Part shown: one piece after another, positions 1 through 8,768 of the stretch
Layout: each line of letters starts with the position of its first letter
How positions within the stretch are numbered: position 1 is the stretch's first letter
Source: Polaribacter septentrionalilitoris
Lineage (GTDB): Bacteria; Bacteroidota; Bacteroidia; Flavobacteriales; Flavobacteriaceae
Length of the DNA: 64,000 bases
Direction: 5' to 3'
NCBI RefSeq assembly: GCF_009832745.1
Contig: NZ_VRMJ01000025.1
Coordinates: 245,897 to 309,896 of the forward strand
Translations under genes and position numbers: made by a program
The notes under the pieces: model-generated
What the model was told of the DNA's origin: nothing
Seen by the model: only the letters and a program-made list of their open reading frames with translations
Databases searched by the model: none

Positions 1-228
1 TAAAAGAAATCCTAAAAAGGGTGGATGTCCAGGGTCAAATTCATTTGGTATTGTCCAATTAAAAATAGAATTAAAATATAAATGGTTTCCCATTTTAGAG
101 GCAAATAAGACATTATCCCAAAACATTCCATTATTATTTGAAATAATAAACAAACAAATTCCAAAGAAAATAAAAAAAATATTTTTTATTTTTTTAAAAG
201 TAAAAATGTCTATGATTTGCTCTGGCAT
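1..228 (-). CDS. Membrane protein, N-terminal part; GT39/ArnT-like glycosyltransferase candidate (runs off the left edge)
   Basis: An open frame starts at an ATG (226-228) and stays open for 76 codons to the window edge, so only the N-terminus is visible. It has a short cytoplasmic-looking start, one strongly hydrophobic segment at about residues 12-32, then a polar stretch containing FWDNVLFASK and DPGHPPFLGFLL. An acidic residue followed by GHPP in the first periplasmic loop resembles multi-membrane glycosyltransferases of the PMT/ArnT (GT39) type. That family call is an inference from a short fragment. It could equally be another polytopic protein. It lies downstream of ffh on the same strand but beyond a terminator, so it is probably separately transcribed. 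Confidence 0.5.
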   Translation of the reverse strand, partial: MPEQIIDIFTFKKIKNIFFIFFGICLFIISNNNGMFWDNVLFASKMGNHLYFNSIFNWTIPNEFDPGHPPFLGFLL

Positions 229-234
229 TGTATA

Positions 235-261
235 GTAAAAAAGGCTACTTAAAAAGTAGCC
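235..261 (-). terminator. Rho-independent terminator of ffh
   Basis: Perfect 8-bp stem GGCTACTT/AAGTAGCC (243-250 with 254-261) and a 3-base loop, followed on the minus strand by a run of T. It begins 10 bases after the ffh stop codon. Confidence 0.85.
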
Positions 262-270
262 TAAATATTT

Positions 271-1599
271 TTATTTCATTCCTTTCATCATTTGCATCAT
301 CTTACGGCCACCACCACCTTGCATCATCTTCATCATTTTGCTCATTTGATTAAACTGCTTCATCAACTGATTTACTTCTTGAATACTTGTACCAGAACCT
401 TTAGCAATACGTTTTTTTCTACTAGCATTTATACTTGATGGAGTACTTCTTTCTAATGGTGTCATAGAATGGATAATCGCTTCAATACCTTTAAAAGCAT
501 CATCATCAATATCTACATCTTTCATTGCTTTTCCAGCACCAGGAATCATACCTACCAAATCTTTCATAGATCCCATCTTTTTGATTTGCTGAATTTGATT
601 TAAAAAATCATCAAAACCAAATTGGTTTTTAGCAATCTTTTTCTGAAGTTTTCTTGCTTCTTCTTCATCGTATTGATCCTGTGCTCTCTCTACTAAAGAA
701 ACCACATCTCCCATACCTAAAATACGGTCTGCCATACGATCTGGGTGAAAAACATCAATTGCATCCATTTTCTCACCAGTACCAATAAATTTAATTGGTT
801 TGTCAACTACAGACTTAATAGATAATGCAGCTCCACCACGTGTATCACCATCTAATTTTGTAAGTACAACTCCTTCAAAATTCAAGATATCATTAAATGC
901 TTTAGCAGTATTTACAGCATCTTGACCAGTCATAGAATCTACAACAAATAAAGTTTCTTGCGGATTTACGGCTTTATGAATGTTAGAAATCTCTGTCATC
1001 ATTTCTTCATCCACAGCTAAACGTCCAGCTGTATCAATAATTACAACATTTTTTCCATTTGCTTTTGCGTGTGCAATTGCATTTTGAGAAATTTCTACAG
1101 GATTTTGATTGCCTATTTCAGCATATACTTCTACACCAATTTGTTCTCCAACAACTTGTAACTGGTTTATTGCCGCAGGTCTATACACATCACAACCTAC
1201 TAACAATACTTGTTTTGTCTTTTTGGTTTTTAGGTAATTGGCTAATTTTCCTGAAAAAGTAGTTTTACCAGAACCTTGTAAACCAGACATTAAAATTACA
1301 GTTGGTGAGCCACCTAAGTTTACGCCAACAGTTTCACCTCCCATTAATTCAGTTAGTTCATCTTTAACTAACTTTACCATTAATTGACCAGGGTTTAATG
1401 TAGTTAATACATCTTGACCTAACGCTTTAGTTTGTACTCTTTTGGTAAACTCTTTGGCAATTTTAAAGTTAACATCGGCATTTAACAACGCCCTTCTAAC
1501 TTCTTTTAAAGTTTCTGCAACGTTTACTTCCGTAATTTTTCCATGCCCTTTGAGGGTGTGTAAGGCTTTATCTAATTTATCGCTTAAATTATTAAACAT
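271..1599 (-). CDS. ffh: Signal recognition particle GTPase Ffh (SRP54)
   Basis: Ffh binds signal sequences of nascent membrane proteins and, with 4.5S RNA and FtsY, delivers ribosomes to the Sec translocon. The 442-residue protein has the standard order: four-helix N domain (about 1-90), GTPase G domain with P-loop GLQGSGKT (106-113), DVYRPAA (138-143), DTAGR (189-193) and TKLDGD (247-252), then the methionine-rich M domain (about 300-442) ending in a run of Met, Gly, Lys and Arg. Length is normal for bacterial Ffh. It is monocistronic here, with a -7-like element upstream and a strong terminator downstream. The 4.5S RNA gene was not seen in this window. Confidence 0.98.
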   Translation of the reverse strand: MFNNLSDKLDKALHTLKGHGKITEVNVAETLKEVRRALLNADVNFKIAKEFTKRVQTKALGQDVLTTLNPGQLMVKLVKDELTELMGGETVGVNLGGSPTVILMSGLQGSGKTTFSGKLANYLKTKKTKQVLLVGCDVYRPAAINQLQVVGEQIGVEVYAEIGNQNPVEISQNAIAHAKANGKNVVIIDTAGRLAVDEEMMTEISNIHKAVNPQETLFVVDSMTGQDAVNTAKAFNDILNFEGVVLTKLDGDTRGGAALSIKSVVDKPIKFIGTGEKMDAIDVFHPDRMADRILGMGDVVSLVERAQDQYDEEEARKLQKKIAKNQFGFDDFLNQIQQIKKMGSMKDLVGMIPGAGKAMKDVDIDDDAFKGIEAIIHSMTPLERSTPSSINASRKKRIAKGSGTSIQEVNQLMKQFNQMSKMMKMMQGGGGRKMMQMMKGMK

Positions 1600-1624
1600 A
1601 ATTTGTGTTCTTTTTTAGGAAACA

Positions 1625-1632
1625 CAAATATA
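1625..1632 (-). promoter_or_regulatory. Putative -7 promoter element of ffh
   Basis: Reads TATATTTG on the minus strand, matching the Bacteroidetes primary-sigma -7 consensus TAnnTTTG, 26 bases before the ffh ATG. No clear TTG -33 box was found. Confidence 0.45.
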
Positions 1633-1676
1633 AGAATAAGTGATGATTTGTTAGAGTATTGATGGTAGTTTTTTAA

Positions 1677-2084
1677 TTACTTTGTCTTTAAAAACAAGCT
1701 AGTAAAAAAGTTAATCAGGTGAATGATAATTGAAAAAAGAAAAATAATAAAAGATAGGACTAAAACTAAATAAGTTTGATTAAAGTTAAAAGAGAATACT
1801 ATTAGAATAAAAGGGATTAATGAAAATGATTGCAATACAATATGAGAGATAGTTAATACTTTTTTAGGGTATTTCTGAATCCAATACAATGAAAAATAGT
1901 TAACACCAATCAATAAAAAGAACACTGAAGAGATATAACATAATAAGCTAATATCTAAATCAAAATTAAGGTAATTAACCTTCAAATTGATGTAGCTTTC
2001 TCTTTTAAAGAGCCCCAAAATTAAAAACAAAGGAACTAATCCAAAGAAAAAAAGATGAGGTTTAACAATAATTTTCTTCAGCAT
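1677..2084 (-). CDS. Small four-helix membrane protein, function unknown
   Basis: A 135-residue protein with about four hydrophobic segments (roughly 9-24, 43-65, 80-98 and 103-128). I start it at the ATG at 2082-2084; an in-frame TTG three codons upstream is a weaker choice. Either start lies inside the end of the DinB-like gene (overlap 23 bases), so the two are probably co-transcribed and translationally coupled. The opening KKIIVKPHLFFFGLVPLFLILGL vaguely recalls small orphan proteins related to haem-copper oxidase subunit I, but no haem- or copper-ligand histidines are visible (only two other His). Function is not assigned. Confidence 0.7.
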   Translation of the reverse strand: MLKKIIVKPHLFFFGLVPLFLILGLFKRESYINLKVNYLNFDLDISLLCYISSVFFLLIGVNYFSLYWIQKYPKKVLTISHIVLQSFSLIPFILIVFSFNFNQTYLVLVLSFIIFLFSIIIHLINFFTSLFLKTK

Positions 2085-2604
2085 AATTATCAATTAAAAT
2101 ATTGGTATGATGTTCTATATGATGAGCAGTCCACATGATAATTTCTCTAATAGTCATTTTTCCCATTAATGGATGAGGAAGTAACAATGTATCTAAATTA
2201 ATATCACTAATTTTTCTAACTTTATACTGTAGTTTTTTACTCTGTATTTGAAATTGTGTTAACAGTCGATCTCTATCTTTTTGTTTTGGTATTTTTAATT
2301 TTTGATTAAAAACCTTTGCTCTTTCTTGGTTTACTAAAAGTTTCTCTTGATACTTATCTGCAACCGTTTTGTAATCTCTAATTTCTCGGTTACAAGTTCC
2401 AAATTTGTATTTTAAGAAAAAACGAGGATAGCTTAGAGCTTTGTTAAGTGTTTGTAAGCTATTCACCAAATGTAAAATTTGTTGGCCAACTGTCCATTTG
2501 TTTTTTGGGCCATTTTCCCAATTATCAATTGGTTGATTCTCTAACCAATAAAATAGATGTTGATTTTTTTCTTCTAATAACTCAGCAATTGCTTCTTTCT
2601 TCAT
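2062..2604 (-). CDS. DinB/YfiT-like four-helix protein
   Basis: A 180-residue soluble protein of the DinB fold, a four-helix bundle that usually carries a divalent metal held by three histidines. Visible candidates are the His in GQQILHLVNS (near residue 45) and those in TAHHIEHH (near 159-166). The N-terminal KKEAIAELLEEKNQHLFYWL and the PLMGKMTIREIIMWTAHH segment are typical of the family. Members include bacillithiol- or mycothiol-dependent transferases and many proteins of unknown role, so the substrate is not known. It ends inside the start of the downstream membrane protein gene. Confidence 0.8.
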   Translation of the reverse strand: MKKEAIAELLEEKNQHLFYWLENQPIDNWENGPKNKWTVGQQILHLVNSLQTLNKALSYPRFFLKYKFGTCNREIRDYKTVADKYQEKLLVNQERAKVFNQKLKIPKQKDRDRLLTQFQIQSKKLQYKVRKISDINLDTLLLPHPLMGKMTIREIIMWTAHHIEHHTNILIDNYAEENYC

Positions 2605-2658
2605 GATTGCTATATTGTTAGAGAAAGATACGAAAAAGAGTTTAATGAAATACCTTTG

Positions 2659-3150
2659 CTATTTCACTTTTTTATTTGTTTTTGGTATAAACTTTAAAGC
2701 AACTCCATTAATACAATGACGTTTCCCTGTAGTTTCTTTTGGGCCATCATCAAAAGAGTGTCCTAAATGACCACCACATGTATTGCATTTTAATTCAGTT
2801 CTTGCATAGCCTAATTTATAGTCTACATCCAATTCAACACTACCCCCAATAGCTCTATCAAAAGAAGGCCAACCAGAACCTGAATCATATTTATGTTTAG
2901 ATTCATATAATGGTGTTTTGCATGCTGCACAAACAAAAGTTCCTTTTTTGTAGTTTTTATTTAGCTCACTTGTAAAAGCCCTTTCTGTTCCTGCTTCACG
3001 CAATACATAATATTGCATTGGAGTTAGAATTTTTTTCCACTCTTTTGTTGTTTTTTCTATTTTATATGTTTTTTTTGCTTTGGATGAGTTTTGAGCTATA
3101 GAATTGCAACTCAACATTATAATAGCAAAAAGTAAAAATAATTTATTCAT
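2659..3150 (-). CDS. msrB: Peptide-methionine (R)-S-oxide reductase MsrB, lipoprotein form
   Basis: Reduces methionine-R-sulfoxide in oxidised proteins. Of 163 residues, the first 15 form a lipoprotein signal with lipobox cysteine C15 (IMLSC), so the enzyme is probably anchored in the envelope. The MsrB domain follows: zinc cysteines C74/C77 and C122/C125, the GSGWPSF motif at 91-97, HLGHSFDDGP, and the catalytic cysteine C146 in RHCINGVAL. No MsrA domain is fused. The periplasmic location implies an electron donor outside the cytosol; no partner is adjacent. Confidence 0.95.
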   Translation of the reverse strand: MNKLFLLFAIIMLSCNSIAQNSSKAKKTYKIEKTTKEWKKILTPMQYYVLREAGTERAFTSELNKNYKKGTFVCAACKTPLYESKHKYDSGSGWPSFDRAIGGSVELDVDYKLGYARTELKCNTCGGHLGHSFDDGPKETTGKRHCINGVALKFIPKTNKKVK

Positions 3151-3436
3151 TTTAGTAAAATTTAGTTGTTAAGACGTAACAGATTAATAATGATTACAAA
3201 TAAAACCATTCAAGTTCACTATGAACACAAAAATAAAATACCTAATTCTAAAAACTCTTAAAAATAAATTAATAAAGTGACTGTTAAATTTAAATTGTGT
3301 CTTAAATATTGAAGATTATTAAAAAATTTAGATATCAATTTTAAACAGAATCTTAAATAGGTTATTCTGTGATTTGAAATAGCACAAATTTTGAAAATAA
3401 ATTTATAACTTGCATAAAAATATATAAACAATAATC

Positions 3437-4261
3437 ATGAAAAAAGCAACAATTCTAATATTAACATTTTTTCTTTTTGTAGAATGTAGTACTGTACCCA
3501 TTACAGGTAGAAAGAGGATAAATATTGTAAGCGATTCTCAAGTGTTACCAGCAAGTTTTGCACAATACAATACTTTTTTAAAAGAAAATAAAGTTTCCGA
3601 TAATAGAAAAATGTCTAATCAAATTAAAGAAGTTGGTAAAAATATTTCTGCTGCTGTAGATCGATTTATGCGCGCTAATAATATGGTTGCTGAAGCAAAT
3701 TCTTACAAATGGGAATTTAATTTAATAGAAGATAAAACAGTTAATGCTTGGTGTATGCCAGGGGGTAAAGTAGTTTTTTACACAGGTATTATGCCAATTT
3801 GTGCAAATGATAATGGGATAGCAGCAGTTATGGGACATGAGGTTGCACATGCATTTGCAAAACATGGGCAAGAAAGAATGTCTCATGGACAATTACAACA
3901 AATAGGTGGTTTAGCAGTAGCTTTAGGAACTTCTGGAAAAGATGAACAATCACGACAAATATGGAATACTGCTTTTGGAATTGGTTCTGGTTTAGGAATG
4001 TTGAAATTTAGTAGAGTACATGAACAAGAAGCAGATAGACTAGGTTTGGTTTTTATGATTATGGCAGGTTATGATGGTACAGAAGCTGCAGAAGTTTGGG
4101 TAAGAATGAGTAAAAGATCAGGAAAAAATTCACAGCCAGAAATCTTAAGCACACACCCTTCTAATGAATCTAGAATTCAAGATTTAAGAACTTATTTACC
4201 AACAGCTAGAAAATATGCAGCCCAATTTAATGCAAAAGGAAATGCAGGTATAAATAAATAA
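3437..4261 (+). CDS. M48-family metalloprotease lipoprotein (BepA/LoiP-like)
   Basis: A zinc metalloprotease likely to act in envelope protein quality control. The 274-residue protein starts with a lipoprotein signal (lipobox cysteine C17 in VECS). The zinc site is HEVAH (His134, Glu135, His138), with the third ligand probably Glu198 in the HEQEAD motif. The segment NAWCMPGGKVVFYTGI (103-118) is typical of peptidase M48 proteins such as YcaL, LoiP and BepA. There is no TPR extension, so it is a short form. It is a single-gene unit with a strong terminator 37 bases downstream. Confidence 0.93.
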   Translation: MKKATILILTFFLFVECSTVPITGRKRINIVSDSQVLPASFAQYNTFLKENKVSDNRKMSNQIKEVGKNISAAVDRFMRANNMVAEANSYKWEFNLIEDKTVNAWCMPGGKVVFYTGIMPICANDNGIAAVMGHEVAHAFAKHGQERMSHGQLQQIGGLAVALGTSGKDEQSRQIWNTAFGIGSGLGMLKFSRVHEQEADRLGLVFMIMAGYDGTEAAEVWVRMSKRSGKNSQPEILSTHPSNESRIQDLRTYLPTARKYAAQFNAKGNAGINK

Positions 4262-4297
4262 ATAAATAAAATAACAAATAGATTTTCCTATATTGTA

Positions 4298-4332
4298 ACC
4301 GTTCAAAGTTAGTCTTTGAACGGTTTTTTTTT
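4298..4332 (+). terminator. Rho-independent terminator after the M48 protease
   Basis: Perfect 11-bp stem ACCGTTCAAAG/CTTTGAACGGT with a 5-base loop, followed by nine T. Only 14 bases separate it from the next ATG. Confidence 0.93.
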
Positions 4333-4346
4333 ATAAACTACATACT

Positions 4347-5639
4347 ATGTTAAAAATTGGAGATAAAAAATTAATAAATGCTTGGGCATTTTATGATTGG
4401 GCTAATTCTGTATATTCTTTAGTAATTAGTACTGCTGTTTTTCCTTTGTTTTACGATGCTATTACAAAAGATAAAACAATTCATTTCCTTTGGATGAAAT
4501 GGGATTATCCAGATACTTTATATAGTTATGCTTTGTCTTTTTCTTTCTTGGTTGTAGCATTTATGTCGCCAATCTTATCCGCAATTGCAGATTATACAGG
4601 AAATAAATTAAAGTTTATGAAGTTTTTCTGTTGGTTTGGTGGATTATCTGTAATCTCCATGTATTTTTTTGAGGACGTAAATACGGCTTGGATTGGAATT
4701 ATTTGTACAATTTTTGCAAGCATTGGGTTTTGGTCTAGTATTGTGTTTTACAACTCATATTTACCAGAAGTTGCACATCCAGAACAACAAGATGCAGCTA
4801 GTGCAAAAGGTTTTATTTACGGTTATATTGGTTCTATTATTTTATTAGGAATTAGTTTATACTTAATCATGTCTCAAGAAGATGGAGCCATGAAACTACA
4901 AATGATGCGTTATTCTTTTGTAATGGTTGGTCTTTGGTGGATTGGTTTTGCGCAAGTTACTTTTAAAAAACTACCCAATAATGTTCACCATAGAAAACCA
5001 GAGAAAGACTATATCTGGAAAGGTTTTGTAGCATTAAAAAAAGTATGGATTGAACTAAAGAATTATCCAACATTAAGAAACTTTTTAATCGCTTTTTTTC
5101 TGTTAAGTGTAGGTGTACAAACCATTATTTTATTAGCCACTATTTTTGGTTCATCAGAATTAGGTTTAGGTACAATTAATTTAATTGTAACTGTTTTGTT
5201 AATTCAGGTAGTTGCTATTTTTGGAGCTTGGTTTTTTTCAAGGTTATCATCTAAAATTGGAAACTTTAAAGCAATTAAAACTACAATTTTAATTTGGGTT
5301 TTAGTTTGTTTTAGTGCTTTTATGCTTGAAAAAGATTTGCCAAATGTAGATTTATATTTTTACGCTTTAGGAGGTTTGTTGGGCTTGGTTTTAGGAGCAA
5401 TACAATCGTTAACACGTTCTACTTATTCTAAATTATTACCAGAAACAAAAGATCATGCAACCTACTTTAGCTTTTATGATGTCACTGAAAAAATAGCCAT
5501 TGTTTTAGGAACGTTTGTATTTGGATTCTTAATTTACCTCACAGATTCTATGCAATATAGTGTATTAAGTTTGGCTTTATTTTTTGTAGCAGCTTTTCTT
5601 GTGTTAAGTACCTTAAAGAAAACAGAACACGTACATTAA
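4347..5639 (+). CDS. MFS transporter of the UMF1 (Atg22-like) family
   Basis: A 430-residue integral membrane protein with about 12 hydrophobic segments. The start, KKLINAWAFYDWANSVYSLVISTAVFP, is the hallmark of the UMF1 family: an (A/C)FYDWANS motif preceding the first helix. Internal features include SAIADYTGNK after TM2 and LGAIQSLTRSTYSKLLP in the second half, both typical of these proteins. The substrate is unknown in bacteria; the yeast relative Atg22 exports amino acids from the vacuole. It stands alone, closely following the upstream terminator and facing a convergent metal-uptake cassette. Confidence 0.9.
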   Translation: MLKIGDKKLINAWAFYDWANSVYSLVISTAVFPLFYDAITKDKTIHFLWMKWDYPDTLYSYALSFSFLVVAFMSPILSAIADYTGNKLKFMKFFCWFGGLSVISMYFFEDVNTAWIGIICTIFASIGFWSSIVFYNSYLPEVAHPEQQDAASAKGFIYGYIGSIILLGISLYLIMSQEDGAMKLQMMRYSFVMVGLWWIGFAQVTFKKLPNNVHHRKPEKDYIWKGFVALKKVWIELKNYPTLRNFLIAFFLLSVGVQTIILLATIFGSSELGLGTINLIVTVLLIQVVAIFGAWFFSRLSSKIGNFKAIKTTILIWVLVCFSAFMLEKDLPNVDLYFYALGGLLGLVLGAIQSLTRSTYSKLLPETKDHATYFSFYDVTEKIAIVLGTFVFGFLIYLTDSMQYSVLSLALFFVAAFLVLSTLKKTEHVH

Positions 5640-5705
5640 TTAAGTACTTATAGCCATTTGTTGTTGAAAGGTTACTACTATGAATATTTGTGTTATAAGA
5701 CAAAA

Positions 5706-5733
5706 AAAAAGCGTTGCAATTGCAACGCTTTTT
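5706..5733. terminator. Bidirectional terminator between convergent genes
   Basis: Self-complementary stem of A-run, GCGTTGCAATTGCAACGC (5711-5728) and T-run. It serves the plus-strand UMF1 gene and the minus-strand His-rich lipoprotein gene. Confidence 0.92.
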
Positions 5734-5750
5734 AAATAAAGAAATATTTC

Positions 5751-6317
5751 TTATTGAATGGTTATGTTATTAAAAGTAACCTCAACATCAGTACTTCCAC
5801 CAGCATCATTTAATCCACTATTTGGTTTTTTAGGTTCATGCTTTAGAATAATTGTAAGCGATCCACTTCCTGCAGTACCTGTTGTAAGTGTTGTTTCAAT
5901 TCCTAATGAATTGTTATTTGCATCCACATCTGTTTTTGTAATTTTACCAACTGTAGAAACATAGAAAAATTCATGCTCATCTCCTTCTGCTTTTACTTCT
6001 TCAGTAATATCTTCAGCAGGACTCTCAGTTTTATTTTCTAACTTAACAGCACCAGTATAGATTGTATTTGCTGTTAAAGGACCAGAAATACTAGATGTAG
6101 CAGGGTTTCCACCATCACCATCTTCATCAGAATAAATCATTGTAACTATATCTGTACCATTAGTTAATGTATAAGTTACAGTAGTAATTAATTCTTCTTC
6201 GTGATCGTGATCATCGTCATGATCGTGATCATCATCTGAGCACGCTGTAAATGCTAAGGTTGAAATAAATAGTACTGCTAATAGTTTAATTGTTTTAATT
6301 GTGTTTAATTTTTTCAT
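5751..6317 (-). CDS. His/Asp-rich lipoprotein, last gene of a putative metal-uptake cassette
   Basis: A 188-residue protein with a lipoprotein signal (lipobox cysteine C26) immediately followed by a run of Asp and His (about residues 27-44), then a beta-rich domain with acidic DEDGDGGNP and an EHEFFYVSTVGKI segment. The His/Asp run is a likely flexible metal-binding tail at the cell surface or in the periplasm. Similar flavobacterial lipoproteins often carry the vague label type 1 periplasmic binding fold, which the sequence does not prove. It follows the TonB receptor gene by 12 bases on the same strand, so the two are probably one transcript. A role in delivering zinc (or copper) to the receptor is inferred. 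Confidence 0.85.
   Translation of the reverse strand: MKKLNTIKTIKLLAVLFISTLAFTACSDDDHDHDDDHDHEEELITTVTYTLTNGTDIVTMIYSDEDGDGGNPATSSISGPLTANTIYTGAVKLENKTESPAEDITEEVKAEGDEHEFFYVSTVGKITKTDVDANNNSLGIETTLTTGTAGSGSLTIILKHEPKKPNSGLNDAGGSTDVEVTFNNITIQ
6203..6233 (-). repeat. 13-bp direct repeat coding the His/Asp run
   Basis: GATCGTGATCATC occurs at 6203-6215 and again at 6221-6233, an 18-base period (six codons). It encodes alternating Asp and His of the lipoprotein tail. Confidence 0.8.
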
Positions 6318-6329
6318 AATAGTGTGTGT

Positions 6330-8732
6330 TTAATAATTTATTTTAATTTTTATGTTAAAGTTTCTACCTACTTCATCTGCAAAATATCTCAGTCTATTTA
6401 GGTGTTCTCTATAAGAAACATCAAACAAATTTTCGATATTAAATTCGAATTGTAAATCTCCTTTTTTAAATGCATTAAATGTTGCAGAAGTATTCAATCC
6501 GAATAAAGAATACGTAGGTGGTGTAGAACTAATGTCTACATATACATCTTGTTGCTGTGTGGCATTAAATGTAGTAAAGTTATAATCTGGAAATCTTTTT
6601 TGTTCCAGAATTGTTTTATGTGTTACACTGATGGTTAATTTGTGAAACTCATCATTTGTATACGAAATACGGTTGCTAAAATTGGCAGCTGGCATGTGAA
6701 TTAACGGAATATCATCAGTTAGATTATCACCTCTTAACAAGCTCAACGTTCCAAAATAATCTAATTGGTTATTTATCTTTTTATTCACATCAATATCAAC
6801 TCCTAAAATTCTTGCATTAACTTGATTGTATTCCCAAACAGGAAATGCTCCTCTTATTGTAGTTGTAATTCCAACAGGAATTAACTGAATAAAATTGTTG
6901 ATTTGTTTGTAATAAGGACTGATGGCAAAACCAAAACTGTCATTATTCTTTTCTAAAGAAAAAGAAAATTTATGAGCAGTTTCTTGACCAATAGTTAACA
7001 AACCAGTCTCAATTCTTGCTGCACTATGATGTAAACCATCACTAAATAATTCTGATGGATTTGGAACACGATTTGCCAAACCATAATTAAAAACGAACGA
7101 CATATTGTTTTCAAATTGTTTAATGTACCCTAAGCTTGCAGAAATATTATGAAACGTAAATTTAGGATTTGTTTGTATTCGTGTATTTTCTACTGAAACC
7201 TCAAATTGAGGAAACAGTTCATCATAATTATAAGTGTCATTCCAATCTGTTAGGTTATAGGTCTTTCTGGCGTCAATGTGTGAAAAATCATAACGAATTC
7301 CAGCACTTAATTCAGAAGTATCATTAATTGTATAATTTCCTACAGCGTAAACACCAGTTTCGTACTTATCAAAATCAGGGATTAGTGCTCTTGCACCTGT
7401 TCCTGCCACTGCATCATTTTGTTGATAACGAAGCAGAACACCTGTGTTTATTTTAAGATTTTCTGAATAATCTATTTGTAAATCAGATTGTAAGCTGTTG
7501 GTAAACAATCGTAAATCGATAACAGGCGTGTTTTTTAAATCACCTCTTCTTAAATCAAATTCTTTTCGTCTATTAATTTGAAAATCATATTGAACCGTCA
7601 ATTTTCCAAAACCTTTAAAGCGCTTGTAAGCTTCTATTTTTCCTAAATGATGCACAATAGATTGTCTAGGAAAATTGATTTTGTATGAAAAATCTTCGAT
7701 AACTCTTGGTTCTTGACTATTGATAGCGTTAACTAAATCATTTACATTTCCAATGTGTGAAGATTGTAAAATAGCAAACTCATTGTCTACAAAACTATAA
7801 TACGCATCAAAGCCTTTTTCGAAACTATTGTACCCAAATCTAAATGAAGCATTTGTACTTTTCAATCCGCTATTAGTTAGATAATAATTGGGTGCTTTAA
7901 AATCTCCAAATTGTTTGTAATTTAATTGAAGCTTTCCGTAAAATCCAGATTTGTATGTTTTTACAATCTCTGAATTAAGGTTACCACCCAAGCCATTAGA
8001 ATTTAATGACAATAAAGAACTTCCAAAAATACTATCTTTAATAGCATATTTTTTTGGTTTTATCAATATCATACCACCAATAGCATCACTACCATATTTT
8101 AAGGTATTAGCACCTTTTATCACATCAATTCTTTCACTTGCATTGATATCAATATTTGGTGCATGTTCATCTCCCCATTCTTGGTCAAACATTCTAACAT
8201 TGTTATTTACAAGCAAAAGTCTGCTACTGTGTAAGCCATGAATCATAGGTTTTACAATAGAATTCCCTGTGTTTAAAGAGGAAACCCCACTCATGGTATT
8301 TAAGGCATCACCTAAAGATTTATCAGAAAAATTATCGATTATATTTTTCTTAAGAGATTGTTCAATACTCGTTATTTCTGTTTTGGAATTTGTCTTTACA
8401 ATCACTTCATTTAATTCTTCTAAATGATGTTCTAACAAAATTTCTTTATATAAATTTTGTTTTAGTGTTATTGTAAGATGCTTCGTTTCACAAGAAATAT
8501 GTTGGACTTCAATAGTCAGTTTACCTGCACATAAATTCTTAAACTCAAACTCACCTTTTTCATTTGTTGCGATATAAGTATCTAAATTTAAGATATGAAC
8601 TGTGGCACCAAATAGAGGTGTATTGTCATGGAAATCTATTACTTGTCCTTTAAAAGTATATGTACAATCTTGTGCAATTGCATTTGTAACAATACAAAAT
8701 ACAAGAACACAAATAGAATATAGTTTCTTCAT
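6330..8732 (-). CDS. TonB-dependent outer-membrane receptor, ZnuD-like
   Basis: An 800-residue outer-membrane receptor. It has a signal peptide (1-20), a carboxypeptidase-regulatory-like N-terminal domain (about 26-110) with GATVHILNLDTYIATNEKGEFEF, a plug (about 115-225) with LKYGSDAIGGMI, and a long beta-barrel ending in aromatic/charged strands (NFNIKIKINY). The plug contains EWGDEHAPNID (185-195) after GLHSSRLLLVNNNV; a His-containing loop here recalls the zinc receptor ZnuD. Extra histidines occur at the pre-plug linker (EHHLEEL). It is sandwiched between a small His/Cys protein and a His/Asp lipoprotein, which supports a metal substrate. Zinc is the best guess, copper the alternative. 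Confidence 0.93.
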   Translation of the reverse strand: MKKLYSICVLVFCIVTNAIAQDCTYTFKGQVIDFHDNTPLFGATVHILNLDTYIATNEKGEFEFKNLCAGKLTIEVQHISCETKHLTITLKQNLYKEILLEHHLEELNEVIVKTNSKTEITSIEQSLKKNIIDNFSDKSLGDALNTMSGVSSLNTGNSIVKPMIHGLHSSRLLLVNNNVRMFDQEWGDEHAPNIDINASERIDVIKGANTLKYGSDAIGGMILIKPKKYAIKDSIFGSSLLSLNSNGLGGNLNSEIVKTYKSGFYGKLQLNYKQFGDFKAPNYYLTNSGLKSTNASFRFGYNSFEKGFDAYYSFVDNEFAILQSSHIGNVNDLVNAINSQEPRVIEDFSYKINFPRQSIVHHLGKIEAYKRFKGFGKLTVQYDFQINRRKEFDLRRGDLKNTPVIDLRLFTNSLQSDLQIDYSENLKINTGVLLRYQQNDAVAGTGARALIPDFDKYETGVYAVGNYTINDTSELSAGIRYDFSHIDARKTYNLTDWNDTYNYDELFPQFEVSVENTRIQTNPKFTFHNISASLGYIKQFENNMSFVFNYGLANRVPNPSELFSDGLHHSAARIETGLLTIGQETAHKFSFSLEKNNDSFGFAISPYYKQINNFIQLIPVGITTTIRGAFPVWEYNQVNARILGVDIDVNKKINNQLDYFGTLSLLRGDNLTDDIPLIHMPAANFSNRISYTNDEFHKLTISVTHKTILEQKRFPDYNFTTFNATQQQDVYVDISSTPPTYSLFGLNTSATFNAFKKGDLQFEFNIENLFDVSYREHLNRLRYFADEVGRNFNIKIKINY

Positions 8733-8768
8733 TATTTGTTTTCAATATTTAAATTAATAGAGTTTAAT

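Noticed and set aside
3151..3436. Small RNA or short gene in the longest gap
   Set aside because: No stable hairpin with T-tract, no convincing open frame and no tRNA-like fold was seen.
7951..8241. Plus-strand open frame within the TonB receptor gene
   Set aside because: Antisense shadow of a clear receptor coding sequence, with no family features.
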